Source of the DNA: Amycolatopsis sp.
Lineage (GTDB): Bacteria; Actinomycetota; Actinomycetes; Mycobacteriales; Pseudonocardiaceae
Assembly: GCF_025464955.1 (NCBI RefSeq)
Contig: NZ_JAODNM010000081.1
Location: forward strand, 1 to 64,000
Direction: 5' to 3'
Length of the DNA stretch: 64,000 nucleotides
In this document: positions 8,797 to 16,828 of the stretch, piece after piece
Position numbering within the stretch: position 1 is the first letter of the stretch
Layout of the letters: each line of letters starts with the position of its first letter
Translations under genes and position numbers: made by a program
The notes under the pieces: model-generated
Database searches by the model: none
Told to the model about the DNA's origin: nothing
What the model saw: the letters and a program-made list of their open reading frames with translations, nothing else

Positions 8797-9984
8797 TCAG
8801 ATGGCGTATCGCCAGCCGGTCAGCGAATAGGCGCTGAACCAGCAGCCCAGCAGGACAAATCCCACCGCCACGGTGATCTGGGTACTTCGCCGCCGCCCCG
8901 CCAGCCCCACGGCGACCGGCAGTAACAACGTGAAAGCCGGCAGGAGGAAGCGCGCTTTGGCGAACGGCAGGCCCGCGGTTCCGGTGATCAGGACGACCAC
9001 TCCGGCCCCGTAGCCGGTCAACGGCCACGGAACCCGCGCGGTGAACGAAGACTTCGCCAGCAGGACAGCCAAAACCACGGTCCCGAGTACGACGAACGCG
9101 GTCATCGGCTCCATTACCGACGAGCCGGAAACCAGCGTGGACTTGACGAACTCCAGGGTCTCCTTACCGCCGTCGAACCTGGTCGCCCACCCGCGCCGCT
9201 CAAGGTCGAACCAGCCGGTCCAGCTGTTGGTCCGATTCGCCACGTAGAGCCAAAAGCCGAGTAGCCCCAGTGGGGAAAGGAAAATGCAGACCACCTCGGG
9301 CCAGCGGGCGCGTTTCCGGAACACTTCGATCAGCGCGGCGAACACGACGATTCCGATGAGGACGATCGCCGTCGACCGGGTGAGTCCCGCACCGACGCAG
9401 CACAACGCGGCGAGGAGCCACTTCTTCTCCAGCACTGCGACCAGCGTCCACGCGGCAAGCGCGGCGAACAGCGCTTCGGTATAGGCCATGGACAACGTGA
9501 TGGCCATCGGAGCGCCGGCCCACAGCGTCACGAGCAGGATGCCGACCCGCGGCCGGTCGTCGACGAGCGTACCGATCCGGTGGATCCCGCACGCCGCCAC
9601 GATTCCCGCGATCAGGCTCACGACCAGTGCGGCGTTGACGGGACTCAAGCCGGTGCCCGAGGCGAGCCCGCGCAAGAGCGTCGGATACGCCGGGAAGAAC
9701 GCCAACGGCGTGTTGGGCGCGAAGTTCCCGGCGGCGTCGACCAGACCGTGGGTGATGCCACGGTAGCCGTGTTCCGCAATGGACAGATACCACTGACCGT
9801 CCCAAGCGGTCAGTCGGTCAAGCAGGGGCTTGTTGTAGTTACTGGCGAAGAGAGCCAGCAACGCGACGCTGAACGCCCTGACGATCAGATAGGCGGCGAC
9901 GGCCTGCACATACGGCCGTCGGGTCCAGACTGTCGCCTCCTTGAGGGCCAGCGGCCGGCGTTCGAGAGTGGTGGTCACATCCAC
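8797..9984 (-). CDS. GT-C fold integral-membrane mannosyltransferase-like protein (PIG-V type)
   Basis: A 395-residue polytopic protein with about ten helices. The first extracytoplasmic loop carries LTAWDGQWYLSIAEHGY, the WDGxWY-containing loop with an acidic residue typical of GPI-mannosyltransferase-II/PIG-V-like GT-C enzymes. By family knowledge it transfers a sugar from a polyprenyl-phosphate donor on the outer face of the membrane. The donor and acceptor are unknown. ATG 9984 opens directly on the gene, and a possible tiny membrane ORF follows 7 bases after its stop. Location near other envelope genes (Emb, LCP remnant) is consistent with glycan assembly. Confidence 0.8.
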   Translation of the reverse strand: MDVTTTLERRPLALKEATVWTRRPYVQAVAAYLIVRAFSVALLALFASNYNKPLLDRLTAWDGQWYLSIAEHGYRGITHGLVDAAGNFAPNTPLAFFPAYPTLLRGLASGTGLSPVNAALVVSLIAGIVAACGIHRIGTLVDDRPRVGILLVTLWAGAPMAITLSMAYTEALFAALAAWTLVAVLEKKWLLAALCCVGAGLTRSTAIVLIGIVVFAALIEVFRKRARWPEVVCIFLSPLGLLGFWLYVANRTNSWTGWFDLERRGWATRFDGGKETLEFVKSTLVSGSSVMEPMTAFVVLGTVVLAVLLAKSSFTARVPWPLTGYGAGVVVLITGTAGLPFAKARFLLPAFTLLLPVAVGLAGRRRSTQITVAVGFVLLGCWFSAYSLTGWRYAI

Positions 9985-10053
9985 GGTCCTTTTTCGGGCA
10001 GCCCGAACGAACCCGGCGAGTCGGCATCGCCGCGGCGAGGATCGGGCTAGGGG

Positions 10054-10461
10054 TTACGGAGTGGTGGTTGCCCCGGCAGGGTGCGTCGGCGTTGTCCCCA
10101 CGGTGCTGGAACTGCGGCCCGAAGACATCGGGGTGCTCGGGGTGTTCGGAGTCGTGCCGGTTCGCGACGTTGTCGTCGGACTCGGTGTCAGCACGTCGGT
10201 CGTGCTCGAGGTCATGGGTGGGGCAGCGGGCTGGTCCGCCGGTACCAGCTGGGCCCCACCGGCCGAACGCCCCACCGCGAGCGCGACGATGAGCACCGCC
10301 ACCGCGGCCGTGCTCACCGCGCTCCCAGCAATGACCAGGTAGCCGCGAATCTTTCGTTTATGTCGGCCACGGCCGAGCAGCTCCGCCAAGTCGGCGGCAG
10401 TCGATGGCTGCTCCCGCGGTGCCGCGTGCAGGAGCAGGGAACGGATCTCGTCTTCGTTCAT
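10054..10461 (-). CDS. Putative membrane partner (anti-sigma-like) of the ECF sigma factor
   Basis: This 135-residue protein begins MNEDEIRSLLLHAA. It has a short acidic cytosolic domain (1-45), one transmembrane helix (about 52-75, YLVIAGSAVSTAAVAVLIVAL) and a low-complexity Ser/Thr/Pro-rich exterior tail. Its start overlaps the sigma gene's stop in an ATGA arrangement (10458-10461), so the two are translationally coupled. Position and topology suggest it binds and holds the sigma factor, but no ZAS Cys/His zinc motif is visible. The anti-sigma role is inferred from context only. Confidence 0.7.
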   Translation of the reverse strand: MNEDEIRSLLLHAAPREQPSTAADLAELLGRGRHKRKIRGYLVIAGSAVSTAAVAVLIVALAVGRSAGGAQLVPADQPAAPPMTSSTTDVLTPSPTTTSRTGTTPNTPSTPMSSGRSSSTVGTTPTHPAGATTTP

Positions 10462-11057
10462 GTCCGGTGTTCCTTCTCCTCGCTGCGGAACAAGTCGTCG
10501 AACTGCGGACCGAGCTGCTTGCGCAAGGCGACCAGGCCGCGCGCGGCCTGGCTCTTCACCGTCCCCGGAGAACACCCCAGCGCGACGGCGGAGTCCTCGA
10601 CGCTGAGGTCGCTCCAGTAACGCAGCACCAGGACAGCGCGTTGTTTCGGCGGAACTCCGGCCAATGCGGCCCGGACCGTCAGCTGCTGCGCCACATCCGA
10701 GTCTCCGAATCCCCGCGGTTCGGGGAGCTCACCGCTGACCTGCTCCCGCGACCGCCACAGGCGCCGGTTCTCCCGGAGGAAGAGCCGGAACATCACGCGG
10801 CGCGCGAACGCGTCCAGCTCGTCACGCCGAGCCAGCCTCGGCCAGATCACGTACAGCTTGAGAAAAGTGTTCTGCAGGATGTCCTCGGCGCGATGCCAGT
10901 CCCCGCAGAGGACGAACGCCGTCGAGCGCAAGGCTGGCGCCCGTGCCTCGAAGTAGGCACTGAACTCACCCTCCCACCCCGACCCGGCCCGGTGAGTTCG
11001 ATCCTCTGGCACATCGTCCTCGCTGTTCGCCGAACTGGGGCTGACCTCGCCTGTCAC
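10458..11057 (-). CDS. ECF sigma factor, SigE-like family
   Basis: A 199-residue sigma-70 family protein. Region 2 (about 32-100) contains RAEDILQNTFLKLYVIWPRL and region 4 (about 135-190) contains PPKQRAVLVLRYWSDLSVEDSA followed by GCSPGTVKSQAARGL, the helix-turn-helix for the -35 element. This is the arrangement of the SigE group of small actinobacterial ECF factors. It directs RNA polymerase to a stress or envelope regulon that cannot be identified here. The membrane protein encoded downstream overlaps its stop and probably controls its activity. The ATG at 11057 lies just inside the intergenic region holding the protease terminator. Confidence 0.9.
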   Translation of the reverse strand: MTGEVSPSSANSEDDVPEDRTHRAGSGWEGEFSAYFEARAPALRSTAFVLCGDWHRAEDILQNTFLKLYVIWPRLARRDELDAFARRVMFRLFLRENRRLWRSREQVSGELPEPRGFGDSDVAQQLTVRAALAGVPPKQRAVLVLRYWSDLSVEDSAVALGCSPGTVKSQAARGLVALRKQLGPQFDDLFRSEEKEHRT

Positions 11058-11153
11058 CTACTTGCAGGCCTCGACCCCGCCGCGGGGTTGCACGACACCT
11101 CAGGAGACCTGGATCACAGCGCCCCCATCAGCCCGAACCACCCCCGAAACGCG

Positions 11154-11191
11154 ACTCGCCGCCGGCTTGCGATCGCAAGCCGGCGGCGAGT
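11154..11191. terminator. Perfect 38-nt palindrome behind the S1 protease gene
   Basis: Bases 11154-11191 form a perfect 19+19 inverted repeat (ACTCGCCGCCGGCTTGCGA and its complement). It lies 11 bases beyond the stop of the minus-strand protease gene and before the start of the sigma gene. It could fold into a very stable hairpin, and there is no clear U-tract. Its ACTCGCC ends echo the dispersed GCAACTCG palindromes elsewhere in the window. Confidence 0.75.
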
Positions 11192-11202
11192 TGTCGTTCA
11201 GG

Positions 11203-12228
11203 TCAGGCGAGCGTCAGGCCATAGGACGAGAGCTCGCGGGTCAACGGGTAGAAGTAGCTGGTCACGGTGTCGCCGCCGGACAGCGTGCCGAGGCCCTTCG
11301 CACCGTCGTAGGCCGGGCCGCCCGAGTCACCGTGGTCAGTGTGCGCGGTGGTCCCGAACTCGTGGTTGAGCACGCCGACGTCGAAGTTCACCGACTGGTC
11401 GACCGACCGCACCGTGCCGGTGCCGCCGCCGGTGGTCGAGCCCTGCTTCGAAATGCGCTCGCCGACGACCGGGGCCGCGGCGCTGGTGATCTTCTGGCCG
11501 GTGTTGATCGCACCGGGGCCGGTGCCGTTCGGCCGCGTGAGCAGACCGGAGTCGGCGCCGGGGCAGTCGCTCCGGACGACACGGGCGCCGCTGACGTTGC
11601 CGCCGGACCAGGTCCCGCCGAGGTTGGTGCAGTGGCCGGCGGTCAGCAGGTACGGCGTGCTGCCCTGCTTCACGTTGAAGCCGAGCGAGCACCGGGCGGA
11701 GCTGTTCTGGATCGCGTCACCGTCGGAGATGTACAGCTCGAGCTTGCCGGTCTTGTACTCGATCCGGGCGCTATCGCCGTACTGCCGGGCAGCGGCGATG
11801 ACCTTGTCCGAGGTGGCCTTCGTCGCCGCCGAGTACACGGTCACCACGACCTGGTCGGTCGAGGTGTCGATGCCCCACGTCGTCTGCGGGACGTTTCGCA
11901 CGCCGTCCAAGGCGTCTTTGACATTGGTGAGCGCGGCGAAGCTGTGTTTGACCACCTTCGCGGTGAGGCCTGCCGCCTCGACCTTCTGCGCGGCCGCGGT
12001 GTCGAGCACGTTGACGACGGCCTGGCCGTTGTCATTGAGGTAGTAGCCGCCGGACGCGGCACCGAGTGTGTCGGCCACCTGGGTCGCCTGGGTGATCGCC
12101 GCGGTCTGGGCGACCGCGAGCGACGCCTCGGCCGAGGGTGCGGCGTTCGCCGCGGGAGCGCAGAGCGCGCACGCGAGCGCGGCCGACGCGAACACGGTCA
12201 GACCGGTGAGGGTTCTCCGGGATGTCAT
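11203..12228 (-). CDS. Secreted S1-family serine protease (alpha-lytic/streptogrisin type)
   Basis: This 341-residue precursor has a signal peptide (1-29, cleaved after ANAA), an alpha-lytic-protease-like propeptide (30-~170) and a chymotrypsin-fold domain. The catalytic triad is visible: His199 in LLTAGHC, Asp226 in CPGADSGLL and Ser302 in GDSGGPAY. Cys180/Cys200 probably pair. By family knowledge the propeptide acts as a folding chaperone and the mature enzyme is extracellular. ATG 12228 was chosen because GGAGG lies six bases upstream; the longer open frame to 12456 has no coding character. A 38-nt palindrome follows the stop. Confidence 0.93.
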   Translation of the reverse strand: MTSRRTLTGLTVFASAALACALCAPAANAAPSAEASLAVAQTAAITQATQVADTLGAASGGYYLNDNGQAVVNVLDTAAAQKVEAAGLTAKVVKHSFAALTNVKDALDGVRNVPQTTWGIDTSTDQVVVTVYSAATKATSDKVIAAARQYGDSARIEYKTGKLELYISDGDAIQNSSARCSLGFNVKQGSTPYLLTAGHCTNLGGTWSGGNVSGARVVRSDCPGADSGLLTRPNGTGPGAINTGQKITSAAAPVVGERISKQGSTTGGGTGTVRSVDQSVNFDVGVLNHEFGTTAHTDHGDSGGPAYDGAKGLGTLSGGDTVTSYFYPLTRELSSYGLTLA

Positions 12229-12660
12229 CAAATCCTCCGGTTCATCTTGGGGGAGAAGACTTACGTGAGGGACGTACAACACGGTGGGGCAGCGAGGAAC
12301 GATTCCGGTTTGTCGGGTTCGGCGCCACCGACGAAGGTTCGTTATTAACCAAGCGCCCTCGGAAAATCGGTACAAATCGGACGTATCAGGATAAAACCCT
12401 AATGGGCTGAACGAGTGCAATTCCGGATAGCTGCAATTCTGTGCCACTGGACGCACCGGATAGCTGCTCTTGTGTCGTATCCGTGGGTCCTGTCCAGGGC
12501 AGCAACGACCAGGTCGAATGGGCGGTCGTAGCTGAGCTGAGGGGCAGAGACGTCGTGAAGGCCTAGTTGAGTGCGCCTTACGCCGTGAAGGTGGCCTTCA
12601 CGACAGGTCACAGAACGACGCCGACTCGCGGTAAATGACGTACCCGGTACCAGGACACCG
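12229..12660. repeat. Gene-free stretch with the protease promoter and a 64-nt dispersed repeat
   Basis: No gene was recognised. The part near 12229 is AT-richer than average and carries the protease promoter. Bases 12542-12605 are an inverted copy of the element at 271-334 (about 94 percent identity) and contain the hairpin GTGAAGG-TGG-CCTTCAC. The flanking phrase ATCCGTGGGTCC near 12479 recurs at 60724. Confidence 0.6.
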
Positions 12661-13524
12661 CTAACCGCCTGGTTTGCCGCGATGGTTCTGGTCGAACTCG
12701 CGCGCCGCCGAACGCTGGGTGCGCACGGCGAGCAAACGCTCCTTCTCCGCGGAATCCTGTTCGTTGAGACCGAGTTCCACCGCTCGCCGGATCTGTTCGC
12801 GGTTGTCCCGGACGACCGACGAGAAGAAGTCGTCGATCCGCGGATCCAGCAGTACCTCCAGGATCACCCGGAACGAGGTGTCGACCGCGGCGTGCACGAT
12901 TTCGCCGTGGAACGGAATGCGCCGCAGTTTGCTCAGCTGCGGGTCTTCGGTGAGTTTCTCGGTGATGATCGCCTGCAGTTCGGCCTTGTTGTCACTGAGC
13001 GACTTGGCGAGGTTCTCGGGATAGTTCCCGGTTTCCAGTACCTTGACGACCTCGTCGAGCACCGCGACGGTCACCGGTTTCTTGATCGCGTTCACGATCG
13101 GCTCGGACAGTTTGTCGACCAGCCGGTAGGTGAACTGCTCCCCCACCGCCCGGTCCGCCGCGCGGCCGATGCGGACCAGCAGCAGCACGACGGCCAGGAA
13201 GTGGTGCGACGCCGCCGCCGGGTAGGTGAACGGGATCATCGCGAACAGCTCGTACCAGTTGCGGGTCAGGAACCGCACGTCCCAGTGGCGCTTGCGCCAG
13301 CGCCACACGAACTCGACGAGGAACATCGCGCACACGGCACTGTCGACGTAGAAGATCCACAGCCAGGTCGCGTGGGCGGGCGGGCTGAGCACCACGAACC
13401 CGAGCGCGCCCACCGAAATCACCGCGAGCACGAACATCACCCAGTCGTCGGCGTGCACGTTGCCCGGGAGGATCCCGCTGTTGAGCTCGGACGCCGGTTT
13501 CCCGGTGTGACGGGTGGTGGCCAT
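12661..13524 (-). CDS. Ion-channel/ion-transporter-like membrane protein
   Basis: A 287-residue protein. Two to four hydrophobic helices fall between residues ~25 and ~120 (DDWVMFVLAVISVGALGFVVL; WLWIFYVDSAVCAMFLVEFVWRW; TRNWYELFAMIPF), resembling the voltage-sensor half of potassium channels, including the Trp-Arg-Trp-Arg-Lys segment. No selectivity filter (GYG) follows. The second half is a long soluble helical domain. ATG 13524 with GGGAGA upstream was chosen over an in-frame ATG about 48 bases earlier. It may be a sensor or channel subunit rather than a conducting channel. It lies immediately downstream of, and in the same direction as, the arabinosyltransferase. Confidence 0.65.
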   Translation of the reverse strand: MATTRHTGKPASELNSGILPGNVHADDWVMFVLAVISVGALGFVVLSPPAHATWLWIFYVDSAVCAMFLVEFVWRWRKRHWDVRFLTRNWYELFAMIPFTYPAAASHHFLAVVLLLVRIGRAADRAVGEQFTYRLVDKLSEPIVNAIKKPVTVAVLDEVVKVLETGNYPENLAKSLSDNKAELQAIITEKLTEDPQLSKLRRIPFHGEIVHAAVDTSFRVILEVLLDPRIDDFFSSVVRDNREQIRRAVELGLNEQDSAEKERLLAVRTQRSAAREFDQNHRGKPGG

Positions 13525-13642
13525 ACTCGCGTCTCCCAGTTCGGCGTCGACGATTCGCGGATGCCCGATCATGGCACGCGCACCTGCGATGAGCCGGTTG
13601 GCCGCACCGCCGCGACGACGACTTCTCCCCCGATCCGACGGT

Positions 13643-16630
13643 TCAGGAAGGCGTCTTCCAGCCCCCGAGGGTCTGGTGGCCGAGGTGCAGGTCGTAGGCG
13701 TTGTCGGCGTACGGCCGGGTGAGCCGGTAAACCGTGCGCAGCGGATAGCCGGGATCCGTGCTGAGCACGGTGTACATCCTCGTGACCGTCGACGCGCGGA
13801 CCTGCGAACCCAGCAGGCCGCCCATCCCGGCCGCCCAGGTACCGCCGTTGCGGATGTCGTACTCGCTGCCGACCGGACCGAAACCGTAGCCGAGGGTGTA
13901 CGACACCGCACCGGAGATCCCGTTGGTGATGGCCGGCTGGCCCATGCACGGATACAGCCAGTCCACCTGCCAGTCGATCAACGCGCGCCCGTCGCGGGGC
14001 AGGAAGTCGGCGACCGGGACGAGATCGCGCTCGGTCGGCAGGGCGAAGGCGAACCAGTTCTGCGTCGCGGTCGCGGTCAGCCTGACGGCGACCATGCCGG
14101 CAGGCAGGTTGCCGCCGTCGGTGATCGCGACGTCCCGCCAGCCGACGTCGTCCTCCGGAACGGCGTACTCCTTGCTCCCAGCCACTTTCAGGCCGTCAGG
14201 AGTAGACACCGCGAACTCGGCGTCGATCCGGTTGGCGCCCCCGATCTGCCCGCTCATCGTCGTCACCAACTGGTGCTGCGGAGAGAGGTCCGCGGGCAGG
14301 CGCAGCCACGGGGTGGTCATTCGCGCCGGCGAGCCGGACTCGTTGCCGTACACCGTCGCGGTCGCAGGTCCGGCTGCGGGCGGGCTGCCTGGCCACCACA
14401 CGTCCACGGCGAAACCGTCGGTCTGGACAGCGCCCGACAGCACCTCGAGCGGACGCGCGGTGTCCGGGTCGGCGACGCGGAGTACCCGGCCCTCGCCGCA
14501 GTTCCGGCCGAGCGGGTCGGACACCGCATCGGCCCACGGGGACCAGGTGTCCCAGGTGCGCACGGTCGCGACGGCGAACCCACCCACCAGGAACACGAGT
14601 TCACCGACCAGGAAGCAGCCCACGAGCAGGCCCGCGGCCGACCCGGGGGCGAACTGCCCGCCGCGCCGCCGCGTGACCAGGTATCCCCCGGCGAGCGCGA
14701 TCCCGACCGCGACCAGTGGTGTCGGCCCGGCCAGCAGCGGTTCGCCGGTCCCGGGCACGCCGGGCATCGAGGTGTCTGCCCACCAGTTGCGGCCCTGCCC
14801 GGCCAGCCACACCCAGCCGCCTGTCGCGGCGAGCAGCAGCATGCCGGCCGCGAAGACCACCCGCCGATCGGGCGCCAGACGCTTGACCAGCGCAGGCAGG
14901 GCCAGTGCGAAACCGCCCAGGAAGATCGCCGCGACCCCGGAGAACGCCCCGAAATGCCACGTCCATTTGGACGGGGTCACCACCAGCAGCCCGAGTCCCA
15001 GCACACAGGTCCACCCCGTGAGCCACACCGTGCGCGGCAACGGGCGCCGACGGCGTCGGGCGAGCACGCACACCACGACGAAAACCGGGATGACCATCAG
15101 GAGCAGCAGCACCGGTGTGCGCAACGCGTAGTTGCCGAGCGCGGTATCGCCCAGGAGATCCCGGTAGCGGCTCAGTTCGTCTTTCACCGGGTCCGCGACC
15201 ACCTCGCCGGAACCACCGAAGGAAGCGCTTCCCCGGAGGAAGTCGTTGAAGGAACCGTCCGCGAAACCGGCGAACGCCGAGATGGCCGCGCAGGACAGGA
15301 TGCCGAGCACCGTGCCCACGGCCTCGGACACCGACTCGGAGTTGCGCCGGATGAGGCGGGCAGCCGACGGGATGCTGAGGAGTAGTGGAAGGACTACCAG
15401 CGTTCCCGCGGTGTGCGCGATGAGGCCCAGTGACGCCGCACCGACGGCGAGCCCGAGGTATACCGGACGCTGGCGACGATGGGCGGCGAGCAGCGCGCCG
15501 ACAGTGACGGTGAGACAGGCGGCGACCGAGGCTTCCTGCCTGGCCCCGAAGTCGAACGGCAGCCACCAGGCCAAGAATAGGAGCGCCGGGACTATCAGGC
15601 GTCGGCCTTTGGCCAGATCGCCGAGTGCGCCGCGTACACCTGCCCAGGTGAGGAGCGCGAACACCAGGGACGGGACGCGCAGCAGTACCGGCGCCGAGCC
15701 CAGTTTGACCCACCACGAATAAACCCACAGCAACCAGGTGAACGGTACGTAGGAATTGTTGTGGTACATGTAGTAATTACCGACGAAACCGGCATGGTCG
15801 TAATTCCTCGCCATGGCGTACATCCAGCCGTCGTCATGGGTCATCGGCGCGAGGAACAGCCATCCCAGCAAAGCCGCGCCGACGAGCAGATCGGCCGCAC
15901 CAGGCCGGCGGCGCGCCCGTTTACGCCGTTTTCGCCCGCTGATCACCAAACAGGTCACGGCCGTGATTGCGCTCAGCGCAACGATGACCATAAGCGCCAC
16001 TTTCACGGGCGACGGAACGGTGGAAAAACGATCGTCGACGCCAACAGTGACAGCCAAATCCGGACCGGGTAGCGTCGTGACAGCCGTGATCAACGCGTCG
16101 ACGTCCGGCAGGGCGGACTCGCCCAGCCGATGCCCGTCCCTGCTGAAAACCAGCTGACCGGCGTCGGTCGAGATCCGATAGCGGCACGAGTCCGCCGGCA
16201 CCGGGTCGCGAAAAAGTATTGTTGTGCCCAGCGTCGCGACGAGCGCCCCGTCCTCGGCGGTGAGGGCGAGCCCCTGCCTCTGATCCGGTTGGTCCGGATC
16301 GGTCGTGGCAAACAGGACATGCGCCGCGCGCAGGGTATCGGTCGCCGCGGCGGCGGCCACCGCACGGCAGGTGAATTCCGCCGTCAGGCTGGACGGCTTT
16401 CCCGCTTCGAGGGAAAGCAGGGTGGACACCGGTTCGCTCGAATGCTGCGGCCAGCTCACCGTCGGATCATTGACCGTGACCGGCGCGAATGGTAACGCCA
16501 GCGCGCCGGCAATCGTGACCAATCCGGTCAAAATCCCGAAAAACCTGAGTTTCTTTCCCGTTGAGCGGTACCCTTTCGGCTCGACAACGACGTCCGCGAG
16601 CGCGCTTCCGAGCATGGGCGGAGCGGACAT
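13643..16630 (-). CDS. emb: Arabinosyltransferase of the EmbABC family (cell-wall arabinan)
   Basis: A 995-residue GT-C glycosyltransferase with about 13 membrane helices. The catalytic extracytoplasmic acidic motif is THDDGWMYAMARNYD and the C-terminal half is a large soluble jelly-roll/CBM-like domain. By family knowledge it adds arabinofuranose from decaprenyl-phosphoarabinose to galactan or lipoarabinomannan outside the membrane, the step targeted by ethambutol in mycobacteria. The length is slightly below mycobacterial EmbA/B/C (~1,050-1,100). ATG 16630 with GGGAG upstream was chosen. A single emb gene is visible, so the paralogue (A, B or C) cannot be stated. It is followed by the ion-channel-like gene on the same strand. 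Confidence 0.93.
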   Translation of the reverse strand: MSAPPMLGSALADVVVEPKGYRSTGKKLRFFGILTGLVTIAGALALPFAPVTVNDPTVSWPQHSSEPVSTLLSLEAGKPSSLTAEFTCRAVAAAAATDTLRAAHVLFATTDPDQPDQRQGLALTAEDGALVATLGTTILFRDPVPADSCRYRISTDAGQLVFSRDGHRLGESALPDVDALITAVTTLPGPDLAVTVGVDDRFSTVPSPVKVALMVIVALSAITAVTCLVISGRKRRKRARRRPGAADLLVGAALLGWLFLAPMTHDDGWMYAMARNYDHAGFVGNYYMYHNNSYVPFTWLLWVYSWWVKLGSAPVLLRVPSLVFALLTWAGVRGALGDLAKGRRLIVPALLFLAWWLPFDFGARQEASVAACLTVTVGALLAAHRRQRPVYLGLAVGAASLGLIAHTAGTLVVLPLLLSIPSAARLIRRNSESVSEAVGTVLGILSCAAISAFAGFADGSFNDFLRGSASFGGSGEVVADPVKDELSRYRDLLGDTALGNYALRTPVLLLLMVIPVFVVVCVLARRRRRPLPRTVWLTGWTCVLGLGLLVVTPSKWTWHFGAFSGVAAIFLGGFALALPALVKRLAPDRRVVFAAGMLLLAATGGWVWLAGQGRNWWADTSMPGVPGTGEPLLAGPTPLVAVGIALAGGYLVTRRRGGQFAPGSAAGLLVGCFLVGELVFLVGGFAVATVRTWDTWSPWADAVSDPLGRNCGEGRVLRVADPDTARPLEVLSGAVQTDGFAVDVWWPGSPPAAGPATATVYGNESGSPARMTTPWLRLPADLSPQHQLVTTMSGQIGGANRIDAEFAVSTPDGLKVAGSKEYAVPEDDVGWRDVAITDGGNLPAGMVAVRLTATATQNWFAFALPTERDLVPVADFLPRDGRALIDWQVDWLYPCMGQPAITNGISGAVSYTLGYGFGPVGSEYDIRNGGTWAAGMGGLLGSQVRASTVTRMYTVLSTDPGYPLRTVYRLTRPYADNAYDLHLGHQTLGGWKTPS

Positions 16631-16828
16631 CGGGACTCCCTCATGAACGGCAGGCGTGTGTCGGCTCGCAGCGACACTGCGCGGGCAGCACAATAATGCC
16701 GGTTCAGAGGTCTTGGATGTCTGTGGATTTCACTCGAATTCGAAGTTACGACATTCGGGGGTAACACCAGACCACTTTCTGTTGCGCCGCATGCAATCTC
16801 GACGTTTCGCAGCACCTACCGGCAGCGC

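Noticed and set aside
13514-15385. 623-residue plus-strand open frame
   Set aside because: Shadow of the arabinosyltransferase on the other strand; low-complexity Arg/Gly/Pro composition.
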